Shown in pieces: positions 11,907 to 22,410 of a stretch of DNA of 35,223 bases (its first letter is position 1; the number at the start of each line of letters is the position of its first letter). The stretch comes from Apostichopus leukothele (Eukaryota > Echinodermata > Holothuroidea > Aspidochirotida > Stichopodidae). Both the position numbers and the translations under genes were made by a program. A model generated the notes under the pieces. The model did no database searches. It was not told the origin of the DNA and saw nothing but the letters and a program-made list of their open reading frames with translations. The stretch is from positions 965,308-1,000,530 of the forward strand of contig JAAAKB020000013.1 in the NCBI GenBank assembly GCA_010014835.2, given 5' to 3'.

Positions 11907-12113
11907 ATGGAGGATGAAATATCCATGAATGATATTAAGCTATGGACGGTTCAGGCTTTGAAGGACTTTCTTAAGGAGTGGGGACTTAAATTATTGGGAA
12001 GAAAAGAAGAACTTGTCGCACTTGTGTTCGCTGCGAAGAGATTGCCTCAGCTTACCCCAACGTTACAAACAACAACGTACCCTGAAGTAGCGACATCAGT
12101 GCAGAATCTTTAG
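11907..12113 (+). CDS. SAP-domain protein, short open frame (N-terminal fragment or eroded copy)
   Basis: Starts at ATG in a fair context (CGCAATGGAGG) and encodes 68 residues. Residues about 10-46 form a SAP motif: WTVQALKDFLKEWGLKLLG followed by RKEELVALVFAAKRL, with the helix-turn-helix spacing, the invariant Gly of the turn and the Leu ladder of this DNA-binding fold. Large families of marine-invertebrate proteins begin this way and continue for hundreds of residues, often to SWIM zinc fingers or a nuclease domain. Here a stop follows only 22 codons after the SAP fold, and I find no continuation or convincing donor downstream. It lies antisense inside calcium-channel intron 1. The likeliest reading is a truncated copy of a multicopy gene; a genuine mini-protein is possible. 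The SAP call is firm, expression is unknown. Confidence 0.5.
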   Translation: MEDEISMNDIKLWTVQALKDFLKEWGLKLLGRKEELVALVFAAKRLPQLTPTLQTTTYPEVATSVQNL

Positions 12114-12883
12114 TATGCCTACAGCATAGTATGATCTGCACTAATTGTAAAGGCAAAAGTATTTGAAGTCACAAATTGATCCAAATTCGTTACTCATGAT
12201 CATTCACATACAAAAAAAAATCTTGATGAGATGATTCTCTATCGTATTAACATGTTTTAGTAACAATAATATGACAAGCTTCAACGATATTTCCCATGTA
12301 TAATTCATTGGTGCTATCTTATATTCACGTAAACACTATGCGACAAATTACATACTAAATTATCTTAGCGTTCATACCACAATTTACGCAGCATCATTAT
12401 CACCCCCGGACGTCTTTAGTCCTGAGGTGTACCGCAAATATACATCTTTTCCGATGTAGGGAAATATTCTTATTACCACAATCAAAAGTATGTCCATTAT
12501 CTTAACAATTTTCCCGGAAATTCTCAGCTTAATCTCGTTTGTTATATTACTGCTCGCAACGACAACAACACAGATTTTATTCACAAATGACCCAACGCAG
12601 AGGTCAAGCACATAGATTCGCGCATGCGTAAGTTGTATCCCCGAACAGGCTTGTTAAAGATATTATAGAATGGCCACTAAAAAATGCTTAAATTACAAAC
12701 TTGGTTACTGTTTAAGAAGTATATAACACCCCTTAAAAAGTTTTATAAAGTTGTGAAATAAATATGTTTAAGTGAATATAGATCTGCAAATATGCTTACA
12801 CAGTGATACAAGCTGACCAAAGCAGATCTTTTCCCTAACTTGATATGACTTAACTATAATATCATACCGGTATAATATCATAT

Positions 12884-12951
12884 GCAGCTGTGGCGCAGTG
12901 GATAAAGGTGGTGTTATTTGAAGCAATGAGGCTTAGCATTGGGAGTTAGTA
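12884..12951 (+). repeat. tRNA-derived SINE head (box A), degraded
   Basis: GCAGCTGTGGCGCAGTGGATAA looks like the 5' half of a tRNA. TGGCGCAGTGG at 12891-12901 fits the RNA polymerase III box A consensus. The expected box B is not intact in the following 70 bp, so this is not a functional tRNA gene. It ends about 60 bp before the tail of a LINE copy on the opposite strand. Confidence 0.45.
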
Positions 12952-13007
12952 AAAAGTCATTATCTTCTTTATTTCGTGTTAAATTAATTTTATTGTGTGA
13001 TTAAATC

Positions 13008-13580
13008 ATAATAATAATAATAATAATAATGTAGATCTATATAGCGCCACTCCAGGAAAGGAGTAACTGCCCATGGCGCTTAACAAAGTGGAAAGCATCA
13101 ACACTGAAATGCACAATAGAAAAAATGAGTCTTCATTAAACTCTCAAAAGTGGATAGATTAGAACAAGTTTGAAGAAGGTCTGGTAACTGATTCCAAAGA
13201 CTTGCGGCAGAGTAAGTCAAACTTGTGAAACCGTAAGCCTTCACACGAGGTTTAGGTACACAGAGGTATGATTTGCTTGTCGAACATCATGTGAATACAG
13301 GGAGGTAAGATGATAGGAGGTTAGCAAGATACACAGGCTGTTGTAAATCATGAGCATGAAATGCAAGTAGTCCTGAGTATTTTGAACTTTACTTGAAAGT
13401 CAATAGGGTTGAAGAAGATCCTTTTCAAGTGGGGTGGTATGACATCTTCTCTCCGCTCCTTTGACTCTTCGTGCTGCAGTATTTTAATCTTTTGAAGTTT
13501 CTGATTTGGAACTCAGGAAGTCCAAATATATGAGAATTTAAGTAATCACTAATCTGCCCATCAGTGAGAAGTATTGGTGG
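13008..13580 (-). mobile_element. CR1/L2-like LINE, 3' end (decayed ORF2 C-terminus and tail)
   Basis: Minus-strand translation in shifting frames recovers the conserved C-terminus of non-LTR retrotransposon ORF2: NSHIFGLPEFQI (compare NSLLYGLP), LKRIFFNPIDFQVKFKIL (compare LHWLPV.xRIxFKIL), VYLANLLSSYLP (compare YLSDLLSPY.P), then VPKPRVKAYG, SAASLWNQLP and a terminal LMKTHFF..AF ending at a stop at 13100-13098. At least two frame changes and internal stops show that it is dead. The 3' UTR forms a hairpin (AGCGCCA 13043-13049 with TGGCGCT 13074-13080; inner ACTCC/GGAGT), and the element ends in an (ATT)n tail, read as (TAA)n on the plus strand at 13008-13030, typical of CR1/L2-like LINEs. 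It is 5'-truncated. Confidence 0.85.
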
Positions 13581-15864
13581 TAGTGCACTATGGCCGTAAA
13601 TGTCATTTCAAATCAAGTGCAGACACCATCTGTCTAATTGGCCATTGATCAGTGTTAATCTTTTTTCCACGAAGAAGAGAAACAGTACAGTTATCAAATC
13701 TTCCTCCATCATTCACTGCCTTCTTCTTAAGTTCTCAACTAAGCCATATATATGTACTGTAAATGTACTTCTTTCGTATTTCACTTTCTTAGAGTGAAAC
13801 ATCACTCTCTGCTACAAGCATGTGCATGTCAACAACCAAGGGCAAATTTCATACATCCAATGAGATTTCATACACTTTCGCTATATGAAAGGAGATTCTT
13901 GCAAGGATTCTTTATTCGTGAGGTCTGCCACATTATTCTGGAAGGCGTAACAATATATGAAACCATAAAATCTAATTTCAGCCAAATGAAGACCTGCTCA
14001 TCACAATTTTACAGGTCAACATGTTGGCTAAGAAATACGACTGCTAGGTTCATTAATTAGTGTATACAGTAGTCCCATTGCCATGGTCTACCTATTAATG
14101 ATGAAAATTGATTATTCACCTTGGGAAAAGGGCTAAATTTAGGATCAGGAGGGGCAAGGTAATGTGTTTTAGGGTAAAAGTTAAAAACCATTGCCTTGGA
14201 TTTTGTCAAAGTGACAGGGCACCATAACAGGTTCACAGGTTGAAAAACGTACCAAGGCAGTTTTCAAACTTAGGAATGGCACCAAACATATTTCAAAGCG
14301 ATAGAAAATAGTAACAGAAACACTATAGAATGTATCACTCCTTCCTTCCCGATGCTTGATTTAGCTTATATTTTTCAAACAGACAGACAGATGTAGATAA
14401 ATGCAGAATGATCACATGGGCTCCACAATTCTTTTTAACATTTAACAGCCACTGCTAAATAAGACTGTTTTCAGGTGCAAAAAAACTGCTGGAGTTTCAG
14501 ACAAGTTTGAACTCTGACTTAAGCTGACATGGAAGTTATCTCAAGATCAACCTGGGGCACAGCACTTTTCTATCATCATTAATGGGGTGATTTTAAAGTG
14601 CAGTACTGCAAATGGTAGTGGCAGTGACTGAAAATTTGTGTTAGCTCTATCAATTTATTCGAACCCAAGTTGGAGATGCTATCACATGCACTTATCAGAA
14701 CTTCATTCACATAATGATACTAAATTTTCTGTTATTTGGAAGACGCTTTGCTCATGTATGATGAGTATATTTCTTGCCTTAAGTTAGAGATATAGTGAAA
14801 GACCTCCTATAAGACTTCCAATTCAGCTAAGTATAACAGAACATTTTTGGTTGTACTGCATGGAATAGTCAAAATTAAAGCATATATATTCCACTTGACA
14901 ATATTACACTAGGTGCTCAAACATACATAAGTAAGGATAACCTTTAGTGGTTCAAAGGAAACGATCTTCACACAAAATCAGTCCCGCAAGTGTCAAATGT
15001 TTTTTACAAAATAAGCTGCCTAACTTACAATTTTTTTCTTTTGTCCCTTGTTGGTGGTTCATTTCGTCCCTGAGTGTATCTGGGTTTTTTTTGGTGACAC
15101 TGTTTAGAGTATAAATATGTACCCTTACCACTATGGACTATGCCAATTCAAGTCAGATATTTTTGTAATTTGGGTCTTAACGACTCTAAAAGCACACATT
15201 TTACATATCTCAACCATTTAAGCTTCATGCCACTGCTTCGGCACTGTTTTCTGGTACGTAATACCTATATGCAAAACTGCACTCAACTGATATTTGAAAC
15301 GATTAAGTAACACTAGAATGTGTCACAATAGGTACCAAAACAAAGCTTGACGCATTCCAAAATCTACTTTTCGACATACCACATGATACAGGCCGATGAA
15401 GGAAACATGCAAGAAAACCAAACAAAGTGAAAAGACATTCTCCCATTAAAATCTACTTGAAGTTGAAGCCTACTACTACTGTACTAGGGCCTACAATTGA
15501 AGTTATAGGCCTAAGTGACTAACTTTCTGTTACTTGATTGAGGCAATGCCACTAACAGTAACAGTAGCCATAGCAATTTGACAGTATGTGCTGAAGTACG
15601 TTGATTGCCGTGTTAGGCTTAACTGTGGCATTCTATATCTTACTTAGACTAGACCAAAATAAACTTACCTTAGACCTTTGTGACATTACGTAGGATTTGA
15701 TATGGCCTAACCTAACCTTATGCCTGGCCAAACGAACAGACTCGGACTAGGGTATGCCTTAAGTTAGGTCTACCGTTACAGGCGTTAGCCCACACAGTTA
15801 CCTTACAACACAAGTTGTTAGCTTGCTACATTCAAAACTTGCACACTGTGAAAATTTCAAATAC

Positions 15865-15883
15865 CTCTATCTTGTGCATCCAT
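15865..15883 (-). CDS. CACNA1 (Cav1): Proposed first coding exon of Cav1
   Basis: A 19-nt coding segment, ATG plus five codons (M-D-A-Q-D-R) and a final G, followed by a GT donor (AGAG|GTATTTG). The single leftover G completes GGC (Gly) with exon 2, giving MDAQDRGLSNNV. Human CACNA1C exon 1 likewise encodes only a short N-terminus and exon 2 opens with Gly. The ATG has A at -3 and G at +4, and it is the first in-frame ATG after an in-frame TAG about 22 codons upstream. The donor is only moderate and a 19-nt match could be chance; other first exons or promoters, as in vertebrate Cav1 genes, remain possible. Confidence 0.5.
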
Positions 15884-15903
15884 TTTCTCTGTGTAAATTG
15901 TAT

Positions 15904-15960
15904 TTATATAATTCCCATAAAATCCGAGAGCCTGCTTCTGATTGTTAATCTACTATGCAT
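15904..15960 (-). promoter_or_regulatory. Upstream ORF in the putative Cav1 5' leader
   Basis: If transcription starts above it, the leader carries an 18-codon ORF (ATG at 15960, TAA at 15904) in a different frame. It contains a second in-frame ATG and ends 20 nt before the proposed Cav1 start. Such an ORF would be expected to lower translation of the main frame. The transcription start is not known, so this is inference. Confidence 0.3.
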
Positions 15961-16644
15961 CGTTGCTATATCACTACCAGAGAGTCTAGATAAAAAGTAA
16001 ACTCATATTGTCTTGTGTGTGATAATGAAGCTTTCGTAGCAGACAGCATGCAGACGGCTGAGTTGACACATCCTGCTGGGTTCGCATGTCATAATTTTTG
16101 TAAACAAAAACAATTTTGGACGCTTCTATATTGTACAGGTAGATACATTTATTAAGGAGGCACAATATGTCTAGTTTACACGTTTTTCTGATAAAGAAAT
16201 GCTGATCACAATTAAACTACGCTATTAATTACTAACGTATGAGGTAAAAATGTGTCAAGTAATCACGTTGAGCAGCTTTTGGTACAAAATAGTTGATAAC
16301 CCCGCTATACAAAGGTCAAGTGGCGTGTTCAGAAACAGGATACTGACAGTATGCATGCATTGCATACCGAACATATCTGTCGTAGGCCATCATCATATCA
16401 TGGTTTGACTTCGGATTTCTCAAATTTTAGTGAACCACGGATAAGAGAATGTGATATGAACATGTACATGTTAATATATACAACTACTACCGTGAACTAC
16501 TAACAGGCTAAATCCTTAGAGAGAACGTACACCAACAGTTTATATTTTGTTACAGTCCCATAATTTCTTTGTTGTACATTATTCTCTCATAGGCCTATAT
16601 TAATTACTAATTACTATTCATTTTGGTATTAAATATGTATTAAT

Positions 16645-16657
16645 ATATAGATAGATA

Positions 16658-16688
<31 letters not shown>

Positions 16689-16690
16689 GT
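16645..16690 (+). repeat. (GATA)n/(TA)n microsatellite
   Basis: Four imperfect GATA units run into a long TA array with two TG interruptions. Located about 0.8 kb from the proposed Cav1 start. Confidence 0.9.
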
Positions 16691-16795
16691 GAAATAAAGT
16701 AATGATATACCTGCCTATTGATTGATGTATGCTATGTTATGATCAATACAAAGATCGACTTAATGAAATGTGAGAGGTGATGGAAGTGCCAATCT

Positions 16796-16843
16796 GGGAG
16801 GAAGGTAGGGGAAGGAGGGAAGGAGGGGAGGAGAGGAGAATGG
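16796..16843 (+). repeat. Purine tract
   Basis: About 48 nt, almost all A and G with repeated GGGA/GGAGG blocks; able in principle to form triplex or G-rich structures. Confidence 0.8.
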
Positions 16844-17224
16844 AGACACACTAACCTCGAGGGGCAGTGGGACATGTGACCTTGATTTGGGGCCAAACTA
16901 TAAAATCAGTTACTGGCATGGGGGACCTCTACAGCTGTATTTCGACTTCCATGATGGTCTTCGCCCAACCTGCCCCCCCCCCTCCATTCCACCCCTTCAC
17001 CTTCTCCCCTGTCAACATAAGCTTATATTAGTCAGAGAAAACCGGCAGGTTGGATTAAACTTACCTTAGGTACAAATATTCATTTTGATGTGTTGTAGAA
17101 CATTAAAAACCACTGTTATCAGTCCATGTTAGATGTTTTGCTCTGTATATAGCCCTCTTAATGATTGAGAAATGACCTATTAAAGATTCCATGTTCCTCT
17201 ATTAAAGTGACTTGACTGTACCCA

Positions 17225-17375
17225 CAGCTAGTGGCGTCGGCAGACATTTCAATCTTGGGGCACACAGGGAGTGCACTGCAGCACTTAATTAGAGGGCACA
17301 ATGTTTATTTGTGAATGCCGTCCTGGGGAGGGGTCTAAGGGAAGGGGTGTCCTCCTGGGAAATTTTTGATTAATT
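17225..17375 (+). repeat. Possible dispersed-repeat fragment
   Basis: The stretch from GCTAGTGGCGTCGGCAGACA to GGTGTCCTCCTGGGAAATTT has a GC-richer texture and word order like widespread invertebrate DNA-transposon remnants that I recall (TAGTGGCG... GGGGTGTCC...GGGAAATTTTT). No partner copy or terminal repeat lies in the window, so this rests on memory of the pattern only. Confidence 0.3.
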
Positions 17376-17942
17376 AAGGTCCTTATAGATGCAATCTGGT
17401 GCTATATTTTGCAACTTGAAGTAAATTATGTTCAAGAATTTTCGGGCTTACTCTGTCCGATATTTATGATTTTAATTGAGGCGGATAAAAAGTTATACAA
17501 ACAATGGAAATTAAACCTTTTGCTTTGATAACAGACAATAAATTCAGTCACTCAGATCATGGAGGTATGCTCAGATGCAACACTGACAAACCTCAATAGG
17601 AAAACTAAATACTTTTATGGCCTCAAATGACATATTTACAATGTGTTACAAACTTATCAAGGACAAATTGTGTGGAATGTCATCTAAGGGTGCAGCTGTT
17701 GCTTGTATGAAGTGAAAGAACACGATTTTGTTAAGTTATTAGAATTTATTTAAAAAAAAAAATAATATGAGAAGGATTTACATGCACACTAAGACCTTCA
17801 CTGATGAGCTGATGTCATCAACAATTTACATGCTTAATTAAGGAACATTCCATATAAATAGCATATTTTAATGGTGAAAAATTGGATATAATGTGGAAAA
17901 ATTACTAGCACTCATTTTGTATGATCATTTTTCTTGAAATAT

Positions 17943-17984
17943 AACATATCATGAGTGATAATTAACATATCATGAGTGATAATT
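17943..17984 (+). repeat. 21-bp tandem duplication
   Basis: Two exact copies of AACATATCATGAGTGATAAT plus T, back to back, and the first four bases of a third. A recent local duplication in AT-rich sequence. Confidence 0.95.
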
Positions 17985-18079
17985 AACATTTCGGCGTCCA
18001 TTGACATATGGCGATGCAGCCAATAAAGGTGCAATCCGGATGGGCTGGCAAATATCAGAAATTGGATTGCAGTGTGGAC

Positions 18080-18094
18080 GGGGGGGGGGGGGGG
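18080..18094 (+). repeat. poly-G run (15 nt)
   Basis: Uninterrupted guanine homopolymer within otherwise AT-rich sequence. Confidence 0.95.
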
Positions 18095-19212
18095 AGATTC
18101 GTAAAAGAGAATACTCAAAACTTACATTTGACCAATTTCAGGTCAAATATCAAACCGATAGTAGCTGTTGTAATTCTCTGATTGGAGTCAACTGATTAAA
18201 ACTTTAATATCAGATATCAATACAGTAGATGATCCTCGTGTACAAATTTGACTGGCAAATGTTACTGAAATCTTATATAGACTACAATGTGAAGCTTACC
18301 ACGTAAAGTGTTTGGACGTTTTTTTTTCTTTGACCGATGAACTTGATTCTTTGTAATTTGTCAATTTTCAATGGATGGCATTTAGTACATCTATAATTAG
18401 AATGTATGCACAATGAACACAAGTGTCTAGATCGAATTGTTTTTATCATTATGCTTTGCAAGTCTGATCGAATTATGCTGTACAGATTTTCCGGTCACAG
18501 ATCGGAGAGCCTAATTATATTTACATGTGGCGTACAAAAACAAAACTTCAAACTTTAAAAGGGTAATTTAAATGGACATCTTTGTTTGTTTGTGTGTTGC
18601 TATTGTTGTCACGTAGGCATACAGAACCAAACCCAGTGATGAGACTTTTGCGTGACCTATGCTGATTGAGTTTTGCGGTATTGTGAGCAAGCTGGTTTAC
18701 TGTGCGACATAATGAGTCTACTTGTTATACCGACAAAATGTGATATTTTTTTCGCAAAGTAGTTCAGTTCAGTTAATATAAGTAGAGAGTGATTCAGCAT
18801 TCAACCCCACCGCATCTCAGCTTTTTGTTTGTTACAACACTAACACAATTTTCATCTAACCTTTAAGACGGAATGCGTTCACCATTATGTTATACTTTTT
18901 AAGAAAAAGTCGTCCAGGAAAGAACCTGGGCACGAAAACCAAACTACCGAACGACTGGTCCGCTCTCAACCCCAGCCCCCTTGCATCAGGACTGTGACTG
19001 TGTGATCATGGTCGGGGTGCATCACCATTCCCCTCGAAAGGGAACAGATACTACACATGATCTTATATCATCACAGCAAGGTAATACGGCACGACTGATG
19101 TGTGAGTGGGCTACCAGCAGGACACAAGTGACAAAATGCCCGTAAAGAAACTCGAAGAACAACACTAATGAAAAAGTTTGGCGCTACACCTAAATTCAAA
19201 CTGTACTAAATT

Positions 19213-19265
19213 TTGTTTAATAATAATAATAATAATAATAAGCAAATATTTATAGAGCGCTTTAT
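19213..19265 (-). mobile_element. LINE 3' tail (second copy), cut by assembly gap
   Basis: A (TAA)n array is followed by ATTTATAGAGCGCTTTAT running into the N gap. On the minus strand this reads AAAGCGCTCTATAAAT-(ATT)n, the same hairpin arm and microsatellite tail as the LINE copy at 13008-13580. The body of the copy would lie in or beyond the gap; the sequence after the gap (G-rich, 19366 onward) does not look like ORF2. Confidence 0.6.
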
Positions 19266-19365
19266 NNNNNNNNNNNNNNNNNNNNNNNNNNNNNNNNNNN
19301 NNNNNNNNNNNNNNNNNNNNNNNNNNNNNNNNNNNNNNNNNNNNNNNNNNNNNNNNNNNNNNNNN
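19266..19365. other. Assembly gap (100 N)
   Basis: Exactly 100 unknown bases, the conventional placeholder for a gap of unknown length. It starts inside a LINE tail beside a trinucleotide repeat and ends in a G-rich repeat, both likely causes of the break. A missing exon, such as the DCP1 first exon, could be hidden here. Confidence 0.98.
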
Positions 19366-22325
19366 GAGGTGGGTAGTTGGGGCGGGGGAAGATGGGGTGG
19401 GGATTGGGATTGGGGATGGGAGTGCTGGGGCAGCTAGCATGACATGGGCTATGTTTTTATAGGTAAAGGACGAGGCAAATAATGCTTATCGAAAGAAGGG
19501 CTCAAATTTGTTTAAATAAGTGATGATTAGTGATTATTGATAGAAATAGAATTTTAAGACATGTTGTGTTGTCATTCCTGCAACATACATGGAAAGCAAT
19601 TGAACAGTCATCCAGTGTATGTACATATATATGCAACTGGTACCTAGTTAATTATACATGACTCAGAGATCTTTAATCTGTAATTTTCTACAAAATGGAA
19701 TTCCCAGATTAGTTTATTCACAGATTTATTAATAGCCCAATCTATTTACAGTGTTGCAGGTACCTGAAGGTACAGCTGCATGTAGCTGATTCATAGATGT
19801 TGTATTAATATTGCATGCAATCAAACCACTGAATGCCTATATGTTTGTCTTTATAGAGTCTTACAAAAATGTAATGCCAACAAGGTTGTTTCAAGTATTG
19901 TCTATGGTAGACAAATATTTGAGATGGAATAATATGCAGGTGCATTGTAGAAATTAACTCTAGATACTGACTGTGTGTCAATTGCCCCCAAACTCCTATA
20001 TAAGTTAAATGTACCCTCTCATAACATCAGGAAGAACCATTGGATATGTTGGTCAATTTTGTCAACAAAGGTATGCGGGAGAGACCATTTGCATATATAG
20101 AGATGTTTAGGATGTAGTTTAATGTCCCAAGAATATCGCGATTAGCTTGCTAGTTAACAGCCCTGTAACAAATTTGTGAACTGCTATTGTCTTTATCTGT
20201 TTACCAGTATCGTTAAAAATATGTAATTCCCAGTGATATCTTAAAATATTATTTATTACATACGTACGTCCTCCATCAAATTCACTTTTCTCATCCATTT
20301 TTCCCCCCATAATTTTTGTGTATGAAAGGAAAACATATTCCTCTATTCCTTTACGAATGAAATAATATATTGCAACATATCACACAGAGATTTAATTCTG
20401 TTTCATTGCCAATCAGATTAATGGTAAAAAATATCTGATATATATATACAGAATTTGATATACCCTTCAATAGAAGGTCTTTTACTTTCATAAAATACAC
20501 GTCTTCTCTATTCACATGCTGTGAATTTTAACAACTAAACACCACTGTACTGTATTCACACCGATGTGCAGGATTCTCATGCATGCAGTGAAATTCTATT
20601 CATGAGGCAGAGTAAAAGTCTGGAATATGGGTGACAATAAATATAGCCTATTCCATAAATATTTATATATCTATGTATATATAGTTCTAACAATTTTTTT
20701 AAAATAATTTTATCTCATCAATATTTCTGTATTGTTACTAGACTGTATTACATGGAAATGAGTGCTAGAACTGCATGCAGTGTAGCTTTTAGTATGTTTA
20801 AGATCACTATTGTTTTGTCGCGGTAAAAGCATATCAAGGTTGGCTCAAAAGCTGTGACGTTAATGATTTTGAGCTTGCTATTAATTTAATTAGAATATTT
20901 GCAAACTACGAGAAACTTGCAGAATAGAAAATAGTAGCTGTCACTTACTTAGAACTTGTGTCCCTCCGATAGTCTATGGTGTCGTGTACATTTCTTTCAT
21001 TAAAACCAAAATAGACCAGACTTTACATATAAAATGCAATATTAGAGAATCATTTTAATACAACGTATCGTGCATATTAGCTCTTGATTATCTAACAATA
21101 ATGAAACAGGCATAGTGGGTTTTATTCCTACTTGATTATAAGTGTGTTTCACTGTTATTTAATGTTTTAAATCTAACATGCAATAAAAACTTACCTCATG
21201 TGGAAGAAGAATTTGTTTTTTTAATATTTCTCACAAGTGCAATATTAAATCCTACTTTTTAAAAAGAAACCATACAGACTGCTTGTTCAGTAATCCTTTA
21301 GAAATCCCTTGTTATTCCTCGTGACTTTTTTTTTTAGTCCTTTTTAGTGCAAGTCACTGGTTACAATGAACACAGAGACTTACTGTGGTATAAAACTCCA
21401 ATTAATTCCAGTAAAGCTTAGTCCAACAAACTCTCACAAAGAGATAAGGTCCTCTCACTTGGAGCACTGCTTTCATTGACACCAAAAACGATCAGGTTGA
21501 TTCTCCTGAGAGACAGTTCATGAATAATTCAGTAGTTAAGCAGGATATGAACCAATCAGAAAGAAGTACCCATTGACTTCTACCGCTGCTGCTTTGTGTG
21601 TGATTGAAATCAATTTTGCCTTACAACTGGAAGATATGCACTACATGATTAATTCATGGTGGGTAGTATTCACATCCAATTGAGATTGAGAGTTGAGGTT
21701 GCCATGACAATATATACCACCAATTTTAGAGCCTTTACCTCTTTGGTGTGTGTACCTGTCACATTATACAGAATTTTGTTTTTGGCTGGATAAACTTCTA
21801 ATTTTTTCGAAGCATGCAGATTAGAGGTATATTCTACCCATGTGAAGACTGTTAAACCAATGTTACTGTAGTTGTCAAGATAAAATCTTATTGAGTGGGA
21901 AGAGAATTTTTGTTTCCAATGGTGAGATGAAGGGTGTTATTGCTGTATATAGTCTACAATTAATCCTTGTTAACTGTGTTTTTTTCTCGCAGGAAATGTT
22001 TGCGTGTGTCAGTTAAAAAAAACAAAGATATTTATTTTTAATGCAGCAGTTCGGTGTTGTGAATTATCATTTGAGTGCAGGACTGGGTTTGGTGCTCGAA
22101 TAAACCTGCCAGTGTTTCAAAGTTATTGTATTTGCAAAAAAATTAGGATCTATTGATTTGCAGTATATATACAAGAAATATAATCGAATGCAATTTGTTT
22201 TTATAGCCATTATTGTTGATACATGATACTCAACATTCATTAAATGTATAAATAAAGGATAATAGGATTTGTTCCTAACTTGGTTATTGTTTTCTCATTT
22301 TCAAGGTATAACTTGTGAGCTCAGT

Positions 22326-22410
22326 TATAATTATTATTACTTTTTAAATATTTTTAATTTTTTTTTAAATTTTATGATTTTTATTATTATTATTAATATT
22401 ATGATTTTTT
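22326..22410 (+). repeat. AT-rich low-complexity tract, (ATT)n-like
   Basis: Dense TTATTATTA and poly-T blocks with almost no G or C. No hairpin or ORF2 match marks it as a LINE tail. Confidence 0.8.

Larger units (their letters stand above)
3659..15864 (-). other. Cav1 intron 1 (about 12.2 kb)
   Basis: Interval between exon 2 and the proposed first coding exon. A long first intron is also a feature of vertebrate CACNA1C. About 3,730-10,550 is AT-rich sequence in which I recognise no gene; it holds a GA microsatellite near 7531-7557 and an AT-rich inverted repeat near 9340-9362. From about 10,670 to 13,600 lie tandem duplications, two open frames, a SINE-like head and a LINE 3' end, listed separately. 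From about 13,600 to 15,860 I see nothing beyond scattered AGGCCTA-type words. Confidence 0.55.

Noticed and set aside
12884-12951. Functional tRNA gene
   Set aside because: Box A is good, but box B and the acceptor stem pairing are missing.
14009-14025. CAATTTTACAG|GTCAAC as the end of DCP1 exon 1
   Set aside because: The preceding residues (T-C-S-S-Q-F-Y) do not match the conserved E-G-T-L-F-V-Y ending, and the site would lie inside Cav1 intron 1.
15690-15715. CCTAACCTAACC as an interstitial telomere repeat
   Set aside because: Only two units, and the unit is CCTAA rather than the animal CCCTAA; AGGCCTA/CCTAA words are scattered nearby.
15661-17073. GTAAGTTTA donors on the minus strand at about 15670 and 17070 as alternative Cav1 first exons
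   Set aside because: Both follow CTAAG, which puts a TAA stop in the phase needed to join exon 2. They could only serve non-coding leader exons, for which there is no evidence.
21181-21210. Strong minus-strand donor (ATGAG|GTAAGTTTTT) as another Cav1 start exon
   Set aside because: The required phase reads TGA immediately before the junction, so it cannot supply coding sequence to exon 2.
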